Shown: piece after piece, positions 36,286 to 47,000 of the stretch
How the letters are laid out: each line of letters opens with the position of its first letter
How positions within the stretch are numbered: the first letter of the stretch is position 1
From: Candidatus Panguiarchaeum symbiosum
GTDB taxonomy: Archaea; Asgardarchaeota; Njordarchaeia; Njordarchaeales; Panguiarchaeaceae
Direction of reading: 5' to 3'
Assembly: GCA_024720975.1 (NCBI GenBank)
Contig: JANJXX010000004.1
Coordinates: forward strand, 32,517-96,516
Length of the DNA: 64,000 nucleotides
The notes under the pieces: model-generated
Databases searched by the model: none
Told to the model about the DNA's origin: nothing
What the model saw: only the letters and a program-made list of their open reading frames with translations
Program-made: the position numbers and the translations under genes

Positions 36286-36831
36286 ATGCATAATTTCATC
36301 GAAACTCTTGGAGAGGAGCTTGTCTGGGAGGGCAGGAAAATAAGACTAAAGAAACTTAAGCTAAAAATTAGGGGCAGTGAGACTTTTCATGAGATCGTAG
36401 ATTTTGGAGAGAGTGTTTCCATACTACCCTTCAAAGATGATAAAACTGTTATTCTGGAAAAGCAATTTAGGGGACCTATACGAGGATGGCTACTTGAAAT
36501 ACCCGCCGGAAGAATAAGAAGGGGAGAGGAGATAAAGGAAGCTGCGAATAGAGAACTAAGGGAGGAGACCGGATATGTTGCTGGGCAATTTGATTACCTC
36601 GGCTCATTCATTCTGACTCCTGGCTATAGTAACGAGAAGATACACCTGCTTGTAGCTAGGGAGTTAAAGTACGTGGGGCGGGAATTGGAAGAGCATGAGG
36701 CTATAGAGGTTGTTGAGATGCCCTATAGGGAGCTTTTAAATATGATTTTGTGCGGGAAAATTTCCGATGCAAAGACGGTGCTAGCTGTTTTGATTTATGA
36801 GATGCGAAAAATCCTGGTATGTGAGGGCTAA
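36286..36831 (+). CDS. Nudix hydrolase (ADP-ribose pyrophosphatase-like)
   Basis: The Nudix box is intact: G-RIRRG-E-EIKEAAN-RE-L-R-EE-TGY. PGYSNEKIHLLVAR after it is characteristic of ADP-ribose/nucleoside-diphosphate-sugar pyrophosphatases. It hydrolyses X-P-P-X compounds with Mg2+. 181 residues. GGTG lies 8 nt before the ATG at 36286. The next gene begins one base after its stop. Confidence 0.88.
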   Translation: MHNFIETLGEELVWEGRKIRLKKLKLKIRGSETFHEIVDFGESVSILPFKDDKTVILEKQFRGPIRGWLLEIPAGRIRRGEEIKEAANRELREETGYVAGQFDYLGSFILTPGYSNEKIHLLVARELKYVGRELEEHEAIEVVEMPYRELLNMILCGKISDAKTVLAVLIYEMRKILVCEG

Positions 36832-36832
36832 T

Positions 36833-37459
36833 ATGACCAGGAAGATAGCCTTTATATCAACTGTTTCCATTAAGCTACCAAGAGAAGCTGAGAGTGAGAT
36901 AGAAATTCAAAAGGATGATATTTCCATTGAATATAAGCACCCTGTGCTGTATGTTACAAAGTATACGAAGAACGATAAGGATTATATCAACATTTATTGC
37001 GGAGAGAAAACGTATGTATTAATGAAGATCAGAGAACATACCCTGAACGCTATCATTCCAGTACTAAAGAGCGTTCTTCAAAAGTACTTAGATGGAAAGC
37101 TCGTTGAAGAGCTCGAGGCTGAGATTCGATTATACTGTTTAATGTCGAACATAATCAACGAAATATTTAACAAAACCTTGAGAGATTCTATAGAAAGCTT
37201 TAAAGCATACCTGCCTATACTATTAAACTTTGACCCATTGTTAAGAAGGGAACTCATAGAGCCGCTTGCTAAAAGCATAGCTAAAGTAACCTTAAGGGAG
37301 AATATAAGAGAGTACTATTTAAAGCTTCCAGGAGACATCTTGAGCAGGTTAAGTTTTAAGAGCTTCAGTGAAATAATGATGAGCGAAATTCCTCTTGAAA
37401 GTATTGTGAATGGGATCCTCAGCTCACTTAAATCAAAAGATCCATTCGCCGATACATAG
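36833..37459 (+). CDS. protein of unknown function, co-transcribed with the Nudix gene
   Basis: 208 residues. The N-terminal ~90 are predicted beta-rich (ISTVSIKLP, IEYKHPVLYVTKY, YINIYCGEKTYVL) and the rest helical. No motif, signal or membrane segment is visible. The ATG at 36833 comes right after the Nudix stop with GAGGG upstream; an overlapping ATG at 36797 is less likely. I recognise no family. Confidence 0.55.
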   Translation: MTRKIAFISTVSIKLPREAESEIEIQKDDISIEYKHPVLYVTKYTKNDKDYINIYCGEKTYVLMKIREHTLNAIIPVLKSVLQKYLDGKLVEELEAEIRLYCLMSNIINEIFNKTLRDSIESFKAYLPILLNFDPLLRRELIEPLAKSIAKVTLRENIREYYLKLPGDILSRLSFKSFSEIMMSEIPLESIVNGILSSLKSKDPFADT

Positions 37460-37519
37460 ATCTCAATTCAAAAGAATAGAATAACTTCAGTAACTCTGAC
37501 CCTTGGCAGTTTATTTATC

Positions 37520-38740
37520 CTAGAACTCTACCTCAGACAAGGCTAGCTTGATTATAAATTTCTTAAGATCGAATATTCTTGCTAAGCTGACGGATTCGTC
37601 TACTCCATGAATTCTAGATTTTTCATCCCAAACTCCAAAGGATATTATCGGGATTTTAAAGTCTTTGAACCATCCACCGTCATTTCCACCAAGCATTCCT
37701 GTTATTGGTAGAGACTTATTAGTGACTTCCTCCAGTATTTCATGAGAGCGTCTCACAAATGGATGCTCCTCTGCTGTCATCCAACCAGGAAAGGCTCTTA
37801 GTATCCTTAAATGGGCATCATATATGCCGGTTCTATATTTCACCATTTCAAAGAATGCTTTCAGCTCAACTAAGGCATCCTCCACGTTCTCTTCTGGTAT
37901 TAGACGCATATCAAATCCTATTACAACCTCATCAGGAACTATATTGTAAGCCTGATTTGGCGTGTTTACTTTCGTTATAGAGAATCTACCCCAGAGACGC
38001 GGAATTGGACATTCTGAAGTCTTTACCCTGCTCAACTTTTGACTACGTATAGTTGTAAAATTAAGCATTTCATTCAAAAGTGTTATAGCTTTGTGCACGG
38101 CATTTTCTGTACCAAATATGTATCCTGCATGTCCTTGAATGCCTTTGACTACTATATCTCCGTGAACAATTCCACTAGCACCAACAACAAGACTCTTAGA
38201 AGAGGAATCTGCGACAAGTAACGCATCTAAATCTACAAGTCTATTCCTCGCAATGTAGCCTGCCCCAAATTCGCCTCCTATTTCTTCATCGGGGGTAATA
38301 ATCAGAGCAACATTCCACTTAGGCTCTAGATCCTTCTCGATCATCTCCTTAATAGCACCAATTGATGCTACAATACAGCCTTTATCATCAGCAGCTCCAC
38401 GACCATAAAGTCTAATTTCACCGCCCTCTTCGACTACTGTTAGCTCGAATGGTTCATACCTCCAAGCCCCTCCTATGTCCACGACGTCGTAATGCGTAAG
38501 AACTCCAAAAGTCTTCTCAGAGCCAGAATCGAGAACCCCTACAATGCATGGGCGGGGGATACCATCTTTTGCTTCTACACTTCCATCAAAAACATTAACT
38601 TTGAGTCCGAGTTTTCTTAGCTCCTCCTCTATCACGCCAGCTATTTTTTTGTAGTCGTCTCCTCTTCCAATTATGCTTTTAATCCTTATGAGACGATCTA
38701 AGAGTTCTACTTCGTATATCTCTTTAAACTTGGAAATCAT
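37520..38740 (-). CDS. M20-family zinc peptidase (ArgE/DapE/CPG2-like)
   Basis: Metal-site motifs are THYDVV, GRGAADDKG and TPDEEIGGE (with the catalytic Glu), and the second part has GGNDGGWF and GVDESVSLARI. The dimerisation domain lies around 185-300. It hydrolyses peptide or N-acyl bonds with two zinc ions. The substrate (dipeptide, acyl-lysine or acyl-ornithine) is not evident; no arginine or lysine biosynthesis genes flank it. 406 residues; GGTG precedes the ATG at 38740. Confidence 0.88.
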   Translation of the reverse strand: MISKFKEIYEVELLDRLIRIKSIIGRGDDYKKIAGVIEEELRKLGLKVNVFDGSVEAKDGIPRPCIVGVLDSGSEKTFGVLTHYDVVDIGGAWRYEPFELTVVEEGGEIRLYGRGAADDKGCIVASIGAIKEMIEKDLEPKWNVALIITPDEEIGGEFGAGYIARNRLVDLDALLVADSSSKSLVVGASGIVHGDIVVKGIQGHAGYIFGTENAVHKAITLLNEMLNFTTIRSQKLSRVKTSECPIPRLWGRFSITKVNTPNQAYNIVPDEVVIGFDMRLIPEENVEDALVELKAFFEMVKYRTGIYDAHLRILRAFPGWMTAEEHPFVRRSHEILEEVTNKSLPITGMLGGNDGGWFKDFKIPIISFGVWDEKSRIHGVDESVSLARIFDLKKFIIKLALSEVEF

Positions 38741-38955
38741 CTAAGGCACCCCATAGTTGAAGGTTATAGTAAAAGTTCTATAAGAGTCCATAGTTGCAGC
38801 TTATTGTTCTACTAGCTGTTTAAGAGGTAGCTTTAATAATTCGGAGAGCTTTCTTTGTAAATGGTGTCATTCACGCTAAAGAATGTGCCAAGCAACAACA
38901 TTCCTCGCTTTTTTTACTTCGCATTTTTAGAGGAGAACCTTAAGGGGGAGAAATC

Positions 38956-40221
38956 ATGCACGTAGATATACTGATTATAAATGCCAATGAAGTATTGACT
39001 CTAAGCGGTTACTCTGAGCGCCCAAAGGTTGGCAGGGAGCTAAAGGATCTGGGCATAATACCTGATGGTGCTGTTGCTATACTAGATGGAAAGATACTTG
39101 AAGTAGGCAAGACAAATGAACTAATCAAGAAATATGATGCTGATCTAGTAATCGATGCATCTAACAAGATTGTTCTCCCTGGATTTGTCGATCCTCACAC
39201 ACATCTAGTCTTTGCTGGTTCGAGAGAGGAGGAATTAACACTAAAGCTTGAGGGTGTCCCTTATCTGGAAATCCTTAAGAGGGGTGGTGGAATTCTTAAA
39301 ACTGTGAGACTAACCAGGGATTCTTCCGAGTCTGAGCTCTTTAAAGAAGCCTATGAGAGACTAAACACAGCATTGGTTCACGGTACTACAACAATTGAGG
39401 CCAAAAGTGGTTACGGACTGGACACAAAGAATGAGATCAAGATATTAAAGGTTATTAAGAGACTCAATGAGGATCACTTTGTTGATGTCGTACCAACCTT
39501 TCTAGGAGCCCATGCAATACCACCAGAATTTAAGGACGATCCAGATGGATACGTTAATTTGATTATTAACGAGATGATCCCAGCTGTGGCCAAGGATAGG
39601 CTAGCAGTATTCAATGATGTTTTTGTTGAGGAAGGTGTTTTCACAGTTGAACAAGGCAGAAGAATACTAGTAGAAGGGAAGACATACAATCTGATACCCA
39701 AAGTTCATGCTGATGAATTTAATGATCTAGGGGGTGCTCAATTAGCTGCAGAGGTCAATGCTATCTCAGCCGACCATCTGTTATACTCATCTGAGAATGG
39801 TTTGAGAGAAATGGCTAAGAAAGGAGTCATAGGTGTTCTACTACCCGCTACATCAATGACATTGATGGGAATGAAATTTGCAGATGCTAGGAAAATCATA
39901 GATCTTGGAGTTCCAGTGGCTCTAGCAACGGACCTAAATCCAAATTGTTGGATAGAAAACATGCAATTCGTAATTACACTGGCGGTTTATTTCCTCAAAA
40001 TGACGCCCGCAGAGGCTATTTCTGCTGCCACAATTAATGCAGCACACGCAATAGGATTGGGAAAGTACATTGGAAGTATAGAGAAGGGAAAACAGGCTGA
40101 TGTATTAATAATGAACATTCCAAGTAGTTTGTTTGTTGGCTATAAATTTGGAAGCAATCTTGTTGAATATCTGATTAAAAACGGTGAACTCATTATTCAA
40201 AGAGGTCGCATCATAAAATGA
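38956..40221 (+). CDS. hutI: imidazolonepropionase HutI
   Basis: An amidohydrolase of 421 residues with VDPHTHLVFAGSREEEL (metal HxH), YLEILKRGGGILKTV, TTIEAKSGYGLD, KVHADEF and ATDLNPN, all typical of HutI. It opens imidazolone propionate to N-formimino-glutamate, the third step of histidine degradation. GGGGGAG lies 5-6 nt before the ATG. histidase, urocanase and formiminoglutamase are not in the window. A membrane protein overlaps its stop. Confidence 0.9.
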   Translation: MHVDILIINANEVLTLSGYSERPKVGRELKDLGIIPDGAVAILDGKILEVGKTNELIKKYDADLVIDASNKIVLPGFVDPHTHLVFAGSREEELTLKLEGVPYLEILKRGGGILKTVRLTRDSSESELFKEAYERLNTALVHGTTTIEAKSGYGLDTKNEIKILKVIKRLNEDHFVDVVPTFLGAHAIPPEFKDDPDGYVNLIINEMIPAVAKDRLAVFNDVFVEEGVFTVEQGRRILVEGKTYNLIPKVHADEFNDLGGAQLAAEVNAISADHLLYSSENGLREMAKKGVIGVLLPATSMTLMGMKFADARKIIDLGVPVALATDLNPNCWIENMQFVITLAVYFLKMTPAEAISAATINAAHAIGLGKYIGSIEKGKQADVLIMNIPSSLFVGYKFGSNLVEYLIKNGELIIQRGRIIK

Positions 40222-40724
40222 TTGATTTCATAATAAACCCCATGTTTTTGACAATACTATCTTCATTAGCATCAACTGAACTCATTCTCAATAAAATTCT
40301 TGTGAAATCATATGAAACGGGCTCATTTTATCATGGTTTTAGAAATGTAATTTCAATAATGATCTCTGCAGGTCTGGCGGCTATTACACCTGACTTAAGC
40401 ATTATCGACATTATCGTGGTGTTTCTTTCTGCTCTAACTTTAGCTATCCTTATTGCTGTAGCTTACTCCTTAAGTGCAACAAAGGGCGACACTTTACTCA
40501 TTGCGTCAGCTGTATCATTTATAGTATCACTAGTAAGTTTCATAATTGGTGTTGCCGTAGGGTTAACACTACTTATAATTTACCCCAAGCTTAGAAGGAC
40601 TAAGTCAATCATATTCAGAGGACAAAAACTCATGGAAGTCTTAGCTAGTCTTAAGGTGCTATTACCAACAGGCACCATTAATGTGACGCTCATGACACTT
40701 CTCACGCTTGGAATTCTGGTGTAA
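40218..40724 (+). CDS. membrane protein of unknown function, coupled to hutI
   Basis: 168 residues with four or five membrane helices and a short basic loop near 125 (YPKLRRTKSIIFRG). Its ATG overlaps the hutI TGA (ATGA), so it is translated with hutI. No family is recognised. A role in uptake of histidine or a metabolite would fit the neighbourhood but is not shown by sequence. Confidence 0.6.
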   Translation: MIDFIINPMFLTILSSLASTELILNKILVKSYETGSFYHGFRNVISIMISAGLAAITPDLSIIDIIVVFLSALTLAILIAVAYSLSATKGDTLLIASAVSFIVSLVSFIIGVAVGLTLLIIYPKLRRTKSIIFRGQKLMEVLASLKVLLPTGTINVTLMTLLTLGILV

Positions 40725-40727
40725 GAG

Positions 40728-41864
40728 TTGAAACCACGAAAGGTTTTTGTGTCAGCCACGAAGGCGCTGGCCCTCTTGCTACTCCTGATACCTATCTTAT
40801 GGAGCTTGCTTCCAGGTTACGTAGCTGTCATTGACACGAATTGGAGCTCTGTGTGGTTGACTTGGGATGATATTTTAGGGGGAGAGTCAATAGTAATAAA
40901 CTGGAGGTAGGGATATCAAGGACCAGCTTACGTAATCTGTTGGAACCAAACTCATAGCATACAAATAAATGTATACGCAGATTTTTTAAATAGTGTCAAA
41001 ATCGATGGACTCCGCCCCGGCGAGACCTATTATTATGCTATTGGCTACTATGAAAACGGCAATATGATAAACTGGAGGATTCATAGCTTCCGAACACCAC
41101 CGGCGTCAAATCCCGTAGTAGCAATCGTCCTTTCCGATACGCACGCACCGGATAGGTGTACATATCGCAAGATATTAAAGTGTGTTCGGGGTATTAATGC
41201 CGATGTTCTTATACATTGCGGTGACATCGTAGATCGCAGCCATATAAGCTGCTGGGCAGCATTCTTTAAGGATTCTTCTAGTATTCTATCAAGAATACCG
41301 ATCATGCCAACAATTGGAAACCATGACATTGGATACGGCGATCCGACGCTGTTCTACAAATTCTTTGAACTGCCAAATAATGGAAAATGGTATTACTACA
41401 GGCTAGGAAACGCTATATTTGTGTCACTATACGTCGCCGAGATGTTTACCTTTACTTTCCCAACCGAAGAATATGAGATGCTTAAGGAAGCTGCAGAAAT
41501 TGCGAGAGAGAGCAATTTATGGCTAATAGTGTACTTTCACATTCCACCAATAGATGTGATGCCCTTTATTCACTTTCCAGAAATATCAAGTAAACTAGGG
41601 GAGGTGTTTAGCACTATCAAACCAGACCTAATATTGGCCGGACACTATCACGTGTATGGAAGAACCAAATTCAAGGGCTCTAGAATTGTTTTAATGGGAG
41701 CTTCAGGAGGTCTCACAAACCAGATAGTCTGGAGCAGCGTTTTTGAGAAATACTCCTTCAAACCAGGCTTTGGATTACTTAGAGTAGAAGTAAATCGACT
41801 TCATTTTGAATACATCAGTGCTGATGGAGAAGTCCTAGATTCTTTCGAGCTGGTTAGGACCTAA
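40728..41864 (+). pseudogene. purple acid phosphatase-like metallophosphoesterase interrupted by in-frame TAG
   Basis: One frame runs from TTG 40728 to TAA 41864 with a single TAG at 40908-40910 (codon 61). Before it are a signal peptide or membrane anchor (ALALLLLLIPILWSLL) and VINWR of a fibronectin-like domain. After it come GYQGPAYVICW, then LRPGETYYYAIG, which is the normal continuation. The catalytic domain follows with LSDTHAPD, HCGDIVDRS, GNHDIGYGD, VYFHIPP and GHYHVYG, a complete metallophosphoesterase site. Full length would be 378 residues, extracytoplasmic. An ATG at 41064 could express only the catalytic domain without a signal. The 3' end overlaps endonuclease III by 11 bases. 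Confidence 0.75.
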
Positions 41865-42519
41865 GATTCTTAGGACATAAATCCTGAATAGGACATTCCC
41901 CACAATTTGGATTTCTTGCTTTACAATATTTTCTACCTAGAGTTATGAGTAGTCTGTGTAGATAATCGTAGTTTTCGACGAAATCAAATAATTCTAGATA
42001 GGCCTTTTGGATATCATCGTATGATCTCTTCTTGGCAATACCCCACCTCATAGCAATTCTTGTAGCATGTACGTCGACTCCCATTATCTCCTTACCATTG
42101 AGTGCTAGGAAAACATCAGCCGTTTTCTTACCAATGCCCTCTATGTTCAAAAGTGCCCTCCTGGCATCTTCTGTATTGAGCATAGTGATTTTCTTGAGAT
42201 CAAACCCGTTGACGACCTCTCTTGCAAGATTTTTTATAATCTTGGCCTTTCTTTTATAGAGACCAGCTGGATATATTGCCTCCTCTATCTTCTCGACACT
42301 AGAACTATGAATCTTTTCCGGATCCAATCCGATGCTCTCCTTTAATTTGAAGAGAGCTTTTATGGAATTTCTATCCGCCGTATTTTGGCTCAAAATTATT
42401 GCAATTAGCAGACCAAAAGGTTGATCTACGTAGTCAACGATGAACTGTCCTTTTTGTATCTCAATAGTTCTAAGAAGTCTGTCCCAGACATTTCTTGCCC
42501 AAGCTTTCCTGGGTTCCAT
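41854..42519 (-). CDS. nth: endonuclease III (Nth), DNA glycosylase/AP lyase
   Basis: All features of Nth are present: helix-hairpin-helix IEGIGKKTADVFL with catalytic K132, catalytic D149 in GVDVHATRIAMR, and the Fe-S loop C199-x6-C206-x2-C209-x5-C215. It removes oxidised pyrimidines and cleaves the abasic site. 221 residues, normal size. It is convergent with, and overlaps, the phosphatase-like gene. Confidence 0.93.
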   Translation of the reverse strand: MEPRKAWARNVWDRLLRTIEIQKGQFIVDYVDQPFGLLIAIILSQNTADRNSIKALFKLKESIGLDPEKIHSSSVEKIEEAIYPAGLYKRKAKIIKNLAREVVNGFDLKKITMLNTEDARRALLNIEGIGKKTADVFLALNGKEIMGVDVHATRIAMRWGIAKKRSYDDIQKAYLELFDFVENYDYLHRLLITLGRKYCKARNPNCGECPIQDLCPKNLRS

Positions 42520-42596
42520 TCTATTCGCCAGATGGTAGGTACAGCTTGCCTGCCGATAAAAGAATTAGAGATTGATGGAAAATGAGACCAAAAATG

Positions 42597-43964
42597 CTAC
42601 TCTAGCTTCCTTTTGCCAAATCGATAAAGAATGAAGCCTATTAACGCTACTACGAATGTATTGAGCCATATGATCCAGTCTAGAAAGCTAGTAAATATGA
42701 ACACCGCAGTGAGAACAGCTCCCAGTATTGGCAAGGCTATCGATGGCACCTTGAACATCCTCTCTAGTTCGGGTCTCTTAAATCTTAGCCATACAACGGA
42801 CAAGTTTATGATAATGAATACAATTAAACATGCGAGGCTCGACGTCTTTGATAACAAATCAATTAACTCATATTCTATTCCACCTACTGCAATCACTTTC
42901 CAACCTGTCAGGCTTGGTAGATACTCAGTCATTGCTAATAATAGGATTGCTATCATTGTTGCTATAGCAATTGCTATATATGGCGTTCTACGCTTCTCAT
43001 GAACAAGCTTTATCTTCTCTGGAAGAAATCCTTCCTCAGCTAGGCCGTAAATTAAGCGCGATCCGGATACTAAGAATCCTAGGACTGTGTTCGATGTTGC
43101 AAACAAAGCTATAACACCTAGCATCATGTAGGCCCCACTCCATACACGACTAGCAGCGTCCGCTAGTGGAGCACCACTCTTGGCCAATTCTTCTGGTGGG
43201 AGCAGTCTAACGACAGAGGCCGCTACTAGAACATATACAAAGGAACACACTAGAAGAGCTATAATTATCGCTCGGGGAACGTTCTTTCTGGGCTCCTTCA
43301 CCTCCTCGGCCAATGTCGGCTGTAGTTCAAAGCCCGTGAATGCGAAGTAAAACACTGCCGCTCCTAAAAGCAGGAGTGATAGCCCACTTACACTCCCAGA
43401 TGCAGATATGGTCAAGTATGCGGGGGACCTTTGGGCAAATGCTAGACCGAGGAAGCTCACAAATAGGAGACCAAATAATTCGATTGCTGTAAATATGGCA
43501 ATTAATTTGGATGATTCTTCTATTCCCCAATAGTTGACAATAGTTAGCAGGAGTACTAGAACTAGGGCTATCGTTGGTATCCAGATTTTGCTAATACCTA
43601 ATATATCCGTAAAGTACTTACTAAACCCAGTAGCTGCTGTTACTGCTCCTGCTATACCCCCGAATGCTAGCAACCATCCACTTATGAATGCTAGCCATTC
43701 TAACCTAGGGAAGGTTTCTCGAACATATGTATGTGTACTTGCAGCTGTGGGAAATATTGATGCAAACTCTGCAAAGGATAGACTAGTAAGTATTGCTATT
43801 AGAGCTGCAAACGAGACCGATAACCAAATTGCATCGCCAGCGAATTCTGCGGCTCTTCCCACTAGAGCATATATTCCTGCCCCAAGAATTAAACCCACAC
43901 CGAAAAGTGTTGCATACCCTAGACCTAGTGCTCTCTTTAGTTTAGTTTCTTCGGGAGCACCCAT
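42597..43964 (-). CDS. APC-superfamily amino-acid permease
   Basis: Twelve membrane helices. The first reads LGYATLFGVGLILGAGIYALVG, the substrate-site GxG of the APC fold, and FYFAFTGFELQPTLAEEVKEPRKNVPRAI is the classical helix 6-7 region. Imports amino acids with H+ or Na+. The specific substrate is unknown. GGTGA lies just before the ATG at 43964. Confidence 0.88.
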   Translation of the reverse strand: MGAPEETKLKRALGLGYATLFGVGLILGAGIYALVGRAAEFAGDAIWLSVSFAALIAILTSLSFAEFASIFPTAASTHTYVRETFPRLEWLAFISGWLLAFGGIAGAVTAATGFSKYFTDILGISKIWIPTIALVLVLLLTIVNYWGIEESSKLIAIFTAIELFGLLFVSFLGLAFAQRSPAYLTISASGSVSGLSLLLLGAAVFYFAFTGFELQPTLAEEVKEPRKNVPRAIIIALLVCSFVYVLVAASVVRLLPPEELAKSGAPLADAASRVWSGAYMMLGVIALFATSNTVLGFLVSGSRLIYGLAEEGFLPEKIKLVHEKRRTPYIAIAIATMIAILLLAMTEYLPSLTGWKVIAVGGIEYELIDLLSKTSSLACLIVFIIINLSVVWLRFKRPELERMFKVPSIALPILGAVLTAVFIFTSFLDWIIWLNTFVVALIGFILYRFGKRKLE

Positions 43965-44024
43965 ATGATCACCTGAGGTACTTTCACTAAAAAAACATCA
44001 GATCGAATAAAAAATACTTTAAAT

Positions 44025-47000
44025 TCACTGCTGCCTCCTAAGTGCACTAAGGAGCTTGCTCAAGTCTACATCCTCAAAAATTGCGCCAATATATGCACTG
44101 TCCTTCTCTAAGAGTATTACTGATTCCTTGTCATCCTTAACTACCACAGTCACCCCCTCAGGTACATGCGTCATAGTTGCCACAAAGGCATTGCCAATCA
44201 CTCTCTTTTCCCCTAGTCCTGTGTATATCTCTATTATGGCCTGTTTATTGCTGGACTCTAGCAGAATTTTCTCTAATGCTTCATCGATGACAGGAGTTAT
44301 TATCAGCACATACCTGCGGGCACTATCGATCATAGACTGCAGTAGTGTGTTTAATACTTCACGCCCGTAGTATATGAAAACTCCTTTGGGTCGACTCTTA
44401 ATTTCTGATGCATACTGTTGAATTGCATTTAAGATGGATGAAGCAACTTTGTCTGACCACTCCACAACACGCCCTGCCTTACTAGCAACACCTGTGAGGA
44501 TCTCATCAGTTCTCTCGCGAATGTCTAACTCTTCTCTTTCTAGAAGTGCTTTTAATTCATCTCGTGCGCTCGTTATATGAGTTTCTAGCATTCTACTTTG
44601 TTCTTTTATCTTTGTACTAGCCTCATCAATTGATTTTGAAATAATGTTCACAGTTTCCTGATGAGCCGAGGATATCTTATCCCGCAAAGTTTCTCTGATA
44701 GTTTTAAGTCCCTGGTCATAATTTTTGAAGATTTCTTGTGATTTTGACTTGAGAGCATTTGTATCGCTAGCTATTTCTTGCAGTAACATATTCCTCATAG
44801 ACTCTATCGCCCCAGAGATTTTTTCTGCATAACTGTCATACAGCTGTATTGTTTGCTTCTCGACTTGCTTCGAGGAATCTTCGAACTCATTTTTTATGTT
44901 GCTAGTTTCACTGTCAACTTTAGAGGCGACTTCGTCTATCCTGCTGATCTTATTAATAACATAGTTGTGAGTATTCTCATGCATGCGTGTTATAACGTCT
45001 AATGTTTCTGCCTCCTTATTTGAGATGAAACTAGTAAGCTCGCTAACTGTTAGGGTTATCTTTGATGATATCGCCTCCATGACTGCTTTTCTTGTAGATT
45101 CTGATAAACCTTGTAACAAGTCTCTATATCTGCTATAATTTTCATCAACATTCTTGTGCACCCCCTGCAGTATATCTAGTAGGGTTTTGGAAGTATTATC
45201 TATTTCCCAAGAGGCACCCTCACTACTTGCCGCTAAACCGGCTTTGAACTTCATTTTGATGTCATTCAATGATCCATTTATTGCTTCTAGTAGTGCTCCC
45301 TTTCTTGCATTTACAAAATCACTTAGGGACTTCATTCCGGATTCGATTTCCCGCAGACAATTATTCACAGCTGTTTTTATTACGGTAGTGCCATCTTTAA
45401 ACATGCCATCTATCTCGTCCTTCCTATTGTTAATCATGGATTCTAGAGTTTCTCTATAGTTATCAAAACCTGCCTGCAGGCCCGCTATAGAGTTATCTAA
45501 TGCCCTCAGACCTCCACCCATGTTCTTCTCCAAATTTGAGGATATTAACGTCAACTGGTTGCTAACAATATTTTGAAATTCATGGAAACACTTGTTCACG
45601 TAACTCAGTAGTAGTTTTAATTCACCACATACTTCTGAGTCCAGCCATAAAATATTATCCTTCAGAAGAGTTTCAGTATCACTAATTTGAGAGGTTAATT
45701 GCTGCTTAAATGACTCGATGAGTAGCATTATATGATCCGTAAGGATGCTTGAGAAATTCGAACCATAAGTCGTCAGCAGATCTTTCATTGTATCCTTGAT
45801 TCGCTTTTTATCGTCCTCTAATTCCATGAATAGCCTATCCTTCACACTGGCTATATATTCACTTGAAAGTTCAAGACGTTTCTCCTCTGATCCTTCAGTA
45901 GCACTTGATGCTTGGGCTTCACCCTTTTCAAATTCAGAGAATAGTGACTTCTTGAGGTCCTCCTTGATATCATCTATGAATTTGACAAACAGAGATGAGA
46001 GTTCGGAATTTAACTTCCCGATGAGAGGATTTATAGTCTCAATTACCTTCTCTTCTATAGATTTTTTGACTTGTGGCTTTGATAATTCCTTGATGGCTTT
46101 CTGTATATTTTTGGAGAGCGCATTATGAGTTTTCCTTAAGCGGTCTCTGAAATGCTCTATGAGCCTAGTTATTCCATCATCAATTTCTTTAACCGACGAC
46201 TCTACTTGAGCATCTAAATCTTTTATGACATTTCCTACACTGACTAAAATGGACGCATAGGCATTTGAGAGCTCGCCTATACTTTGCTTGAATTCTTTTG
46301 TCCATGTAGATAAGACTTTTGAAGTTTCGCTGCTGGCAGCGTCAATTAAATTGTCGAGACTATTGATGATCGGCTTCTTGATAGACTCCATTGTACTCGT
46401 AATTGTTGAATCTAAACTTGCTAAATCACCTGAGAACAGATCTTTTTGATAACTGATTTTCATAGTTATGTGATTTAATATTTCGTCGAGTTGCTTCCAC
46501 ATGTTCTGTTCCGAGACTGCACATACTTCATCAAATTTCGGGCCTATTTTTTTAATTGTTTCCGCAATGTTCATCCTAAGTAGGCTTAACAATTCATCTT
46601 GTTTGGAGATGGCATTTTTAATCTGCGTGACAGTTGTGCTTCTGTAAGTTTCAATGGCACGTTCCAACTCTGCAAACTCCTCATTTATAATCTCAGATAA
46701 TAAGTGCGCCAGCTCATCTAGCTTCGTTTCACCAGTCAATTTGAGTTTGTCAGATACTTCTGACATAGCTTTTTCTACTGCGTTTCTCACACTGAGTACC
46801 ATATCACTAAGTACTGCGATTGCTTCCTTTACAAAATCTTTGATCACTACTAAATTGCTGGTATATGTGTCGTGTAGGTGCTTAATATATCTCTCAAATG
46901 TCTCATGAATGCTGGCCATAGTCCTAGTGAAGTCTGTCTTTATGTGCTCAATCTCACTTTTACTTGTAGATAGTAGGCTTAGAACACTTTCTTCTGTTGT

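Noticed and set aside
40908-40910. TAG read as pyrrolysine
   Set aside because: TAG terminates several ordinary genes in the window and no pyl gene is seen; one nonsense change explains the data.
41064-41864. Separate phosphatase gene starting at ATG 41064
   Set aside because: The frame is continuous upstream past one TAG and the upstream sequence completes the fibronectin-like domain and signal peptide, so this is the distal part of one interrupted gene.
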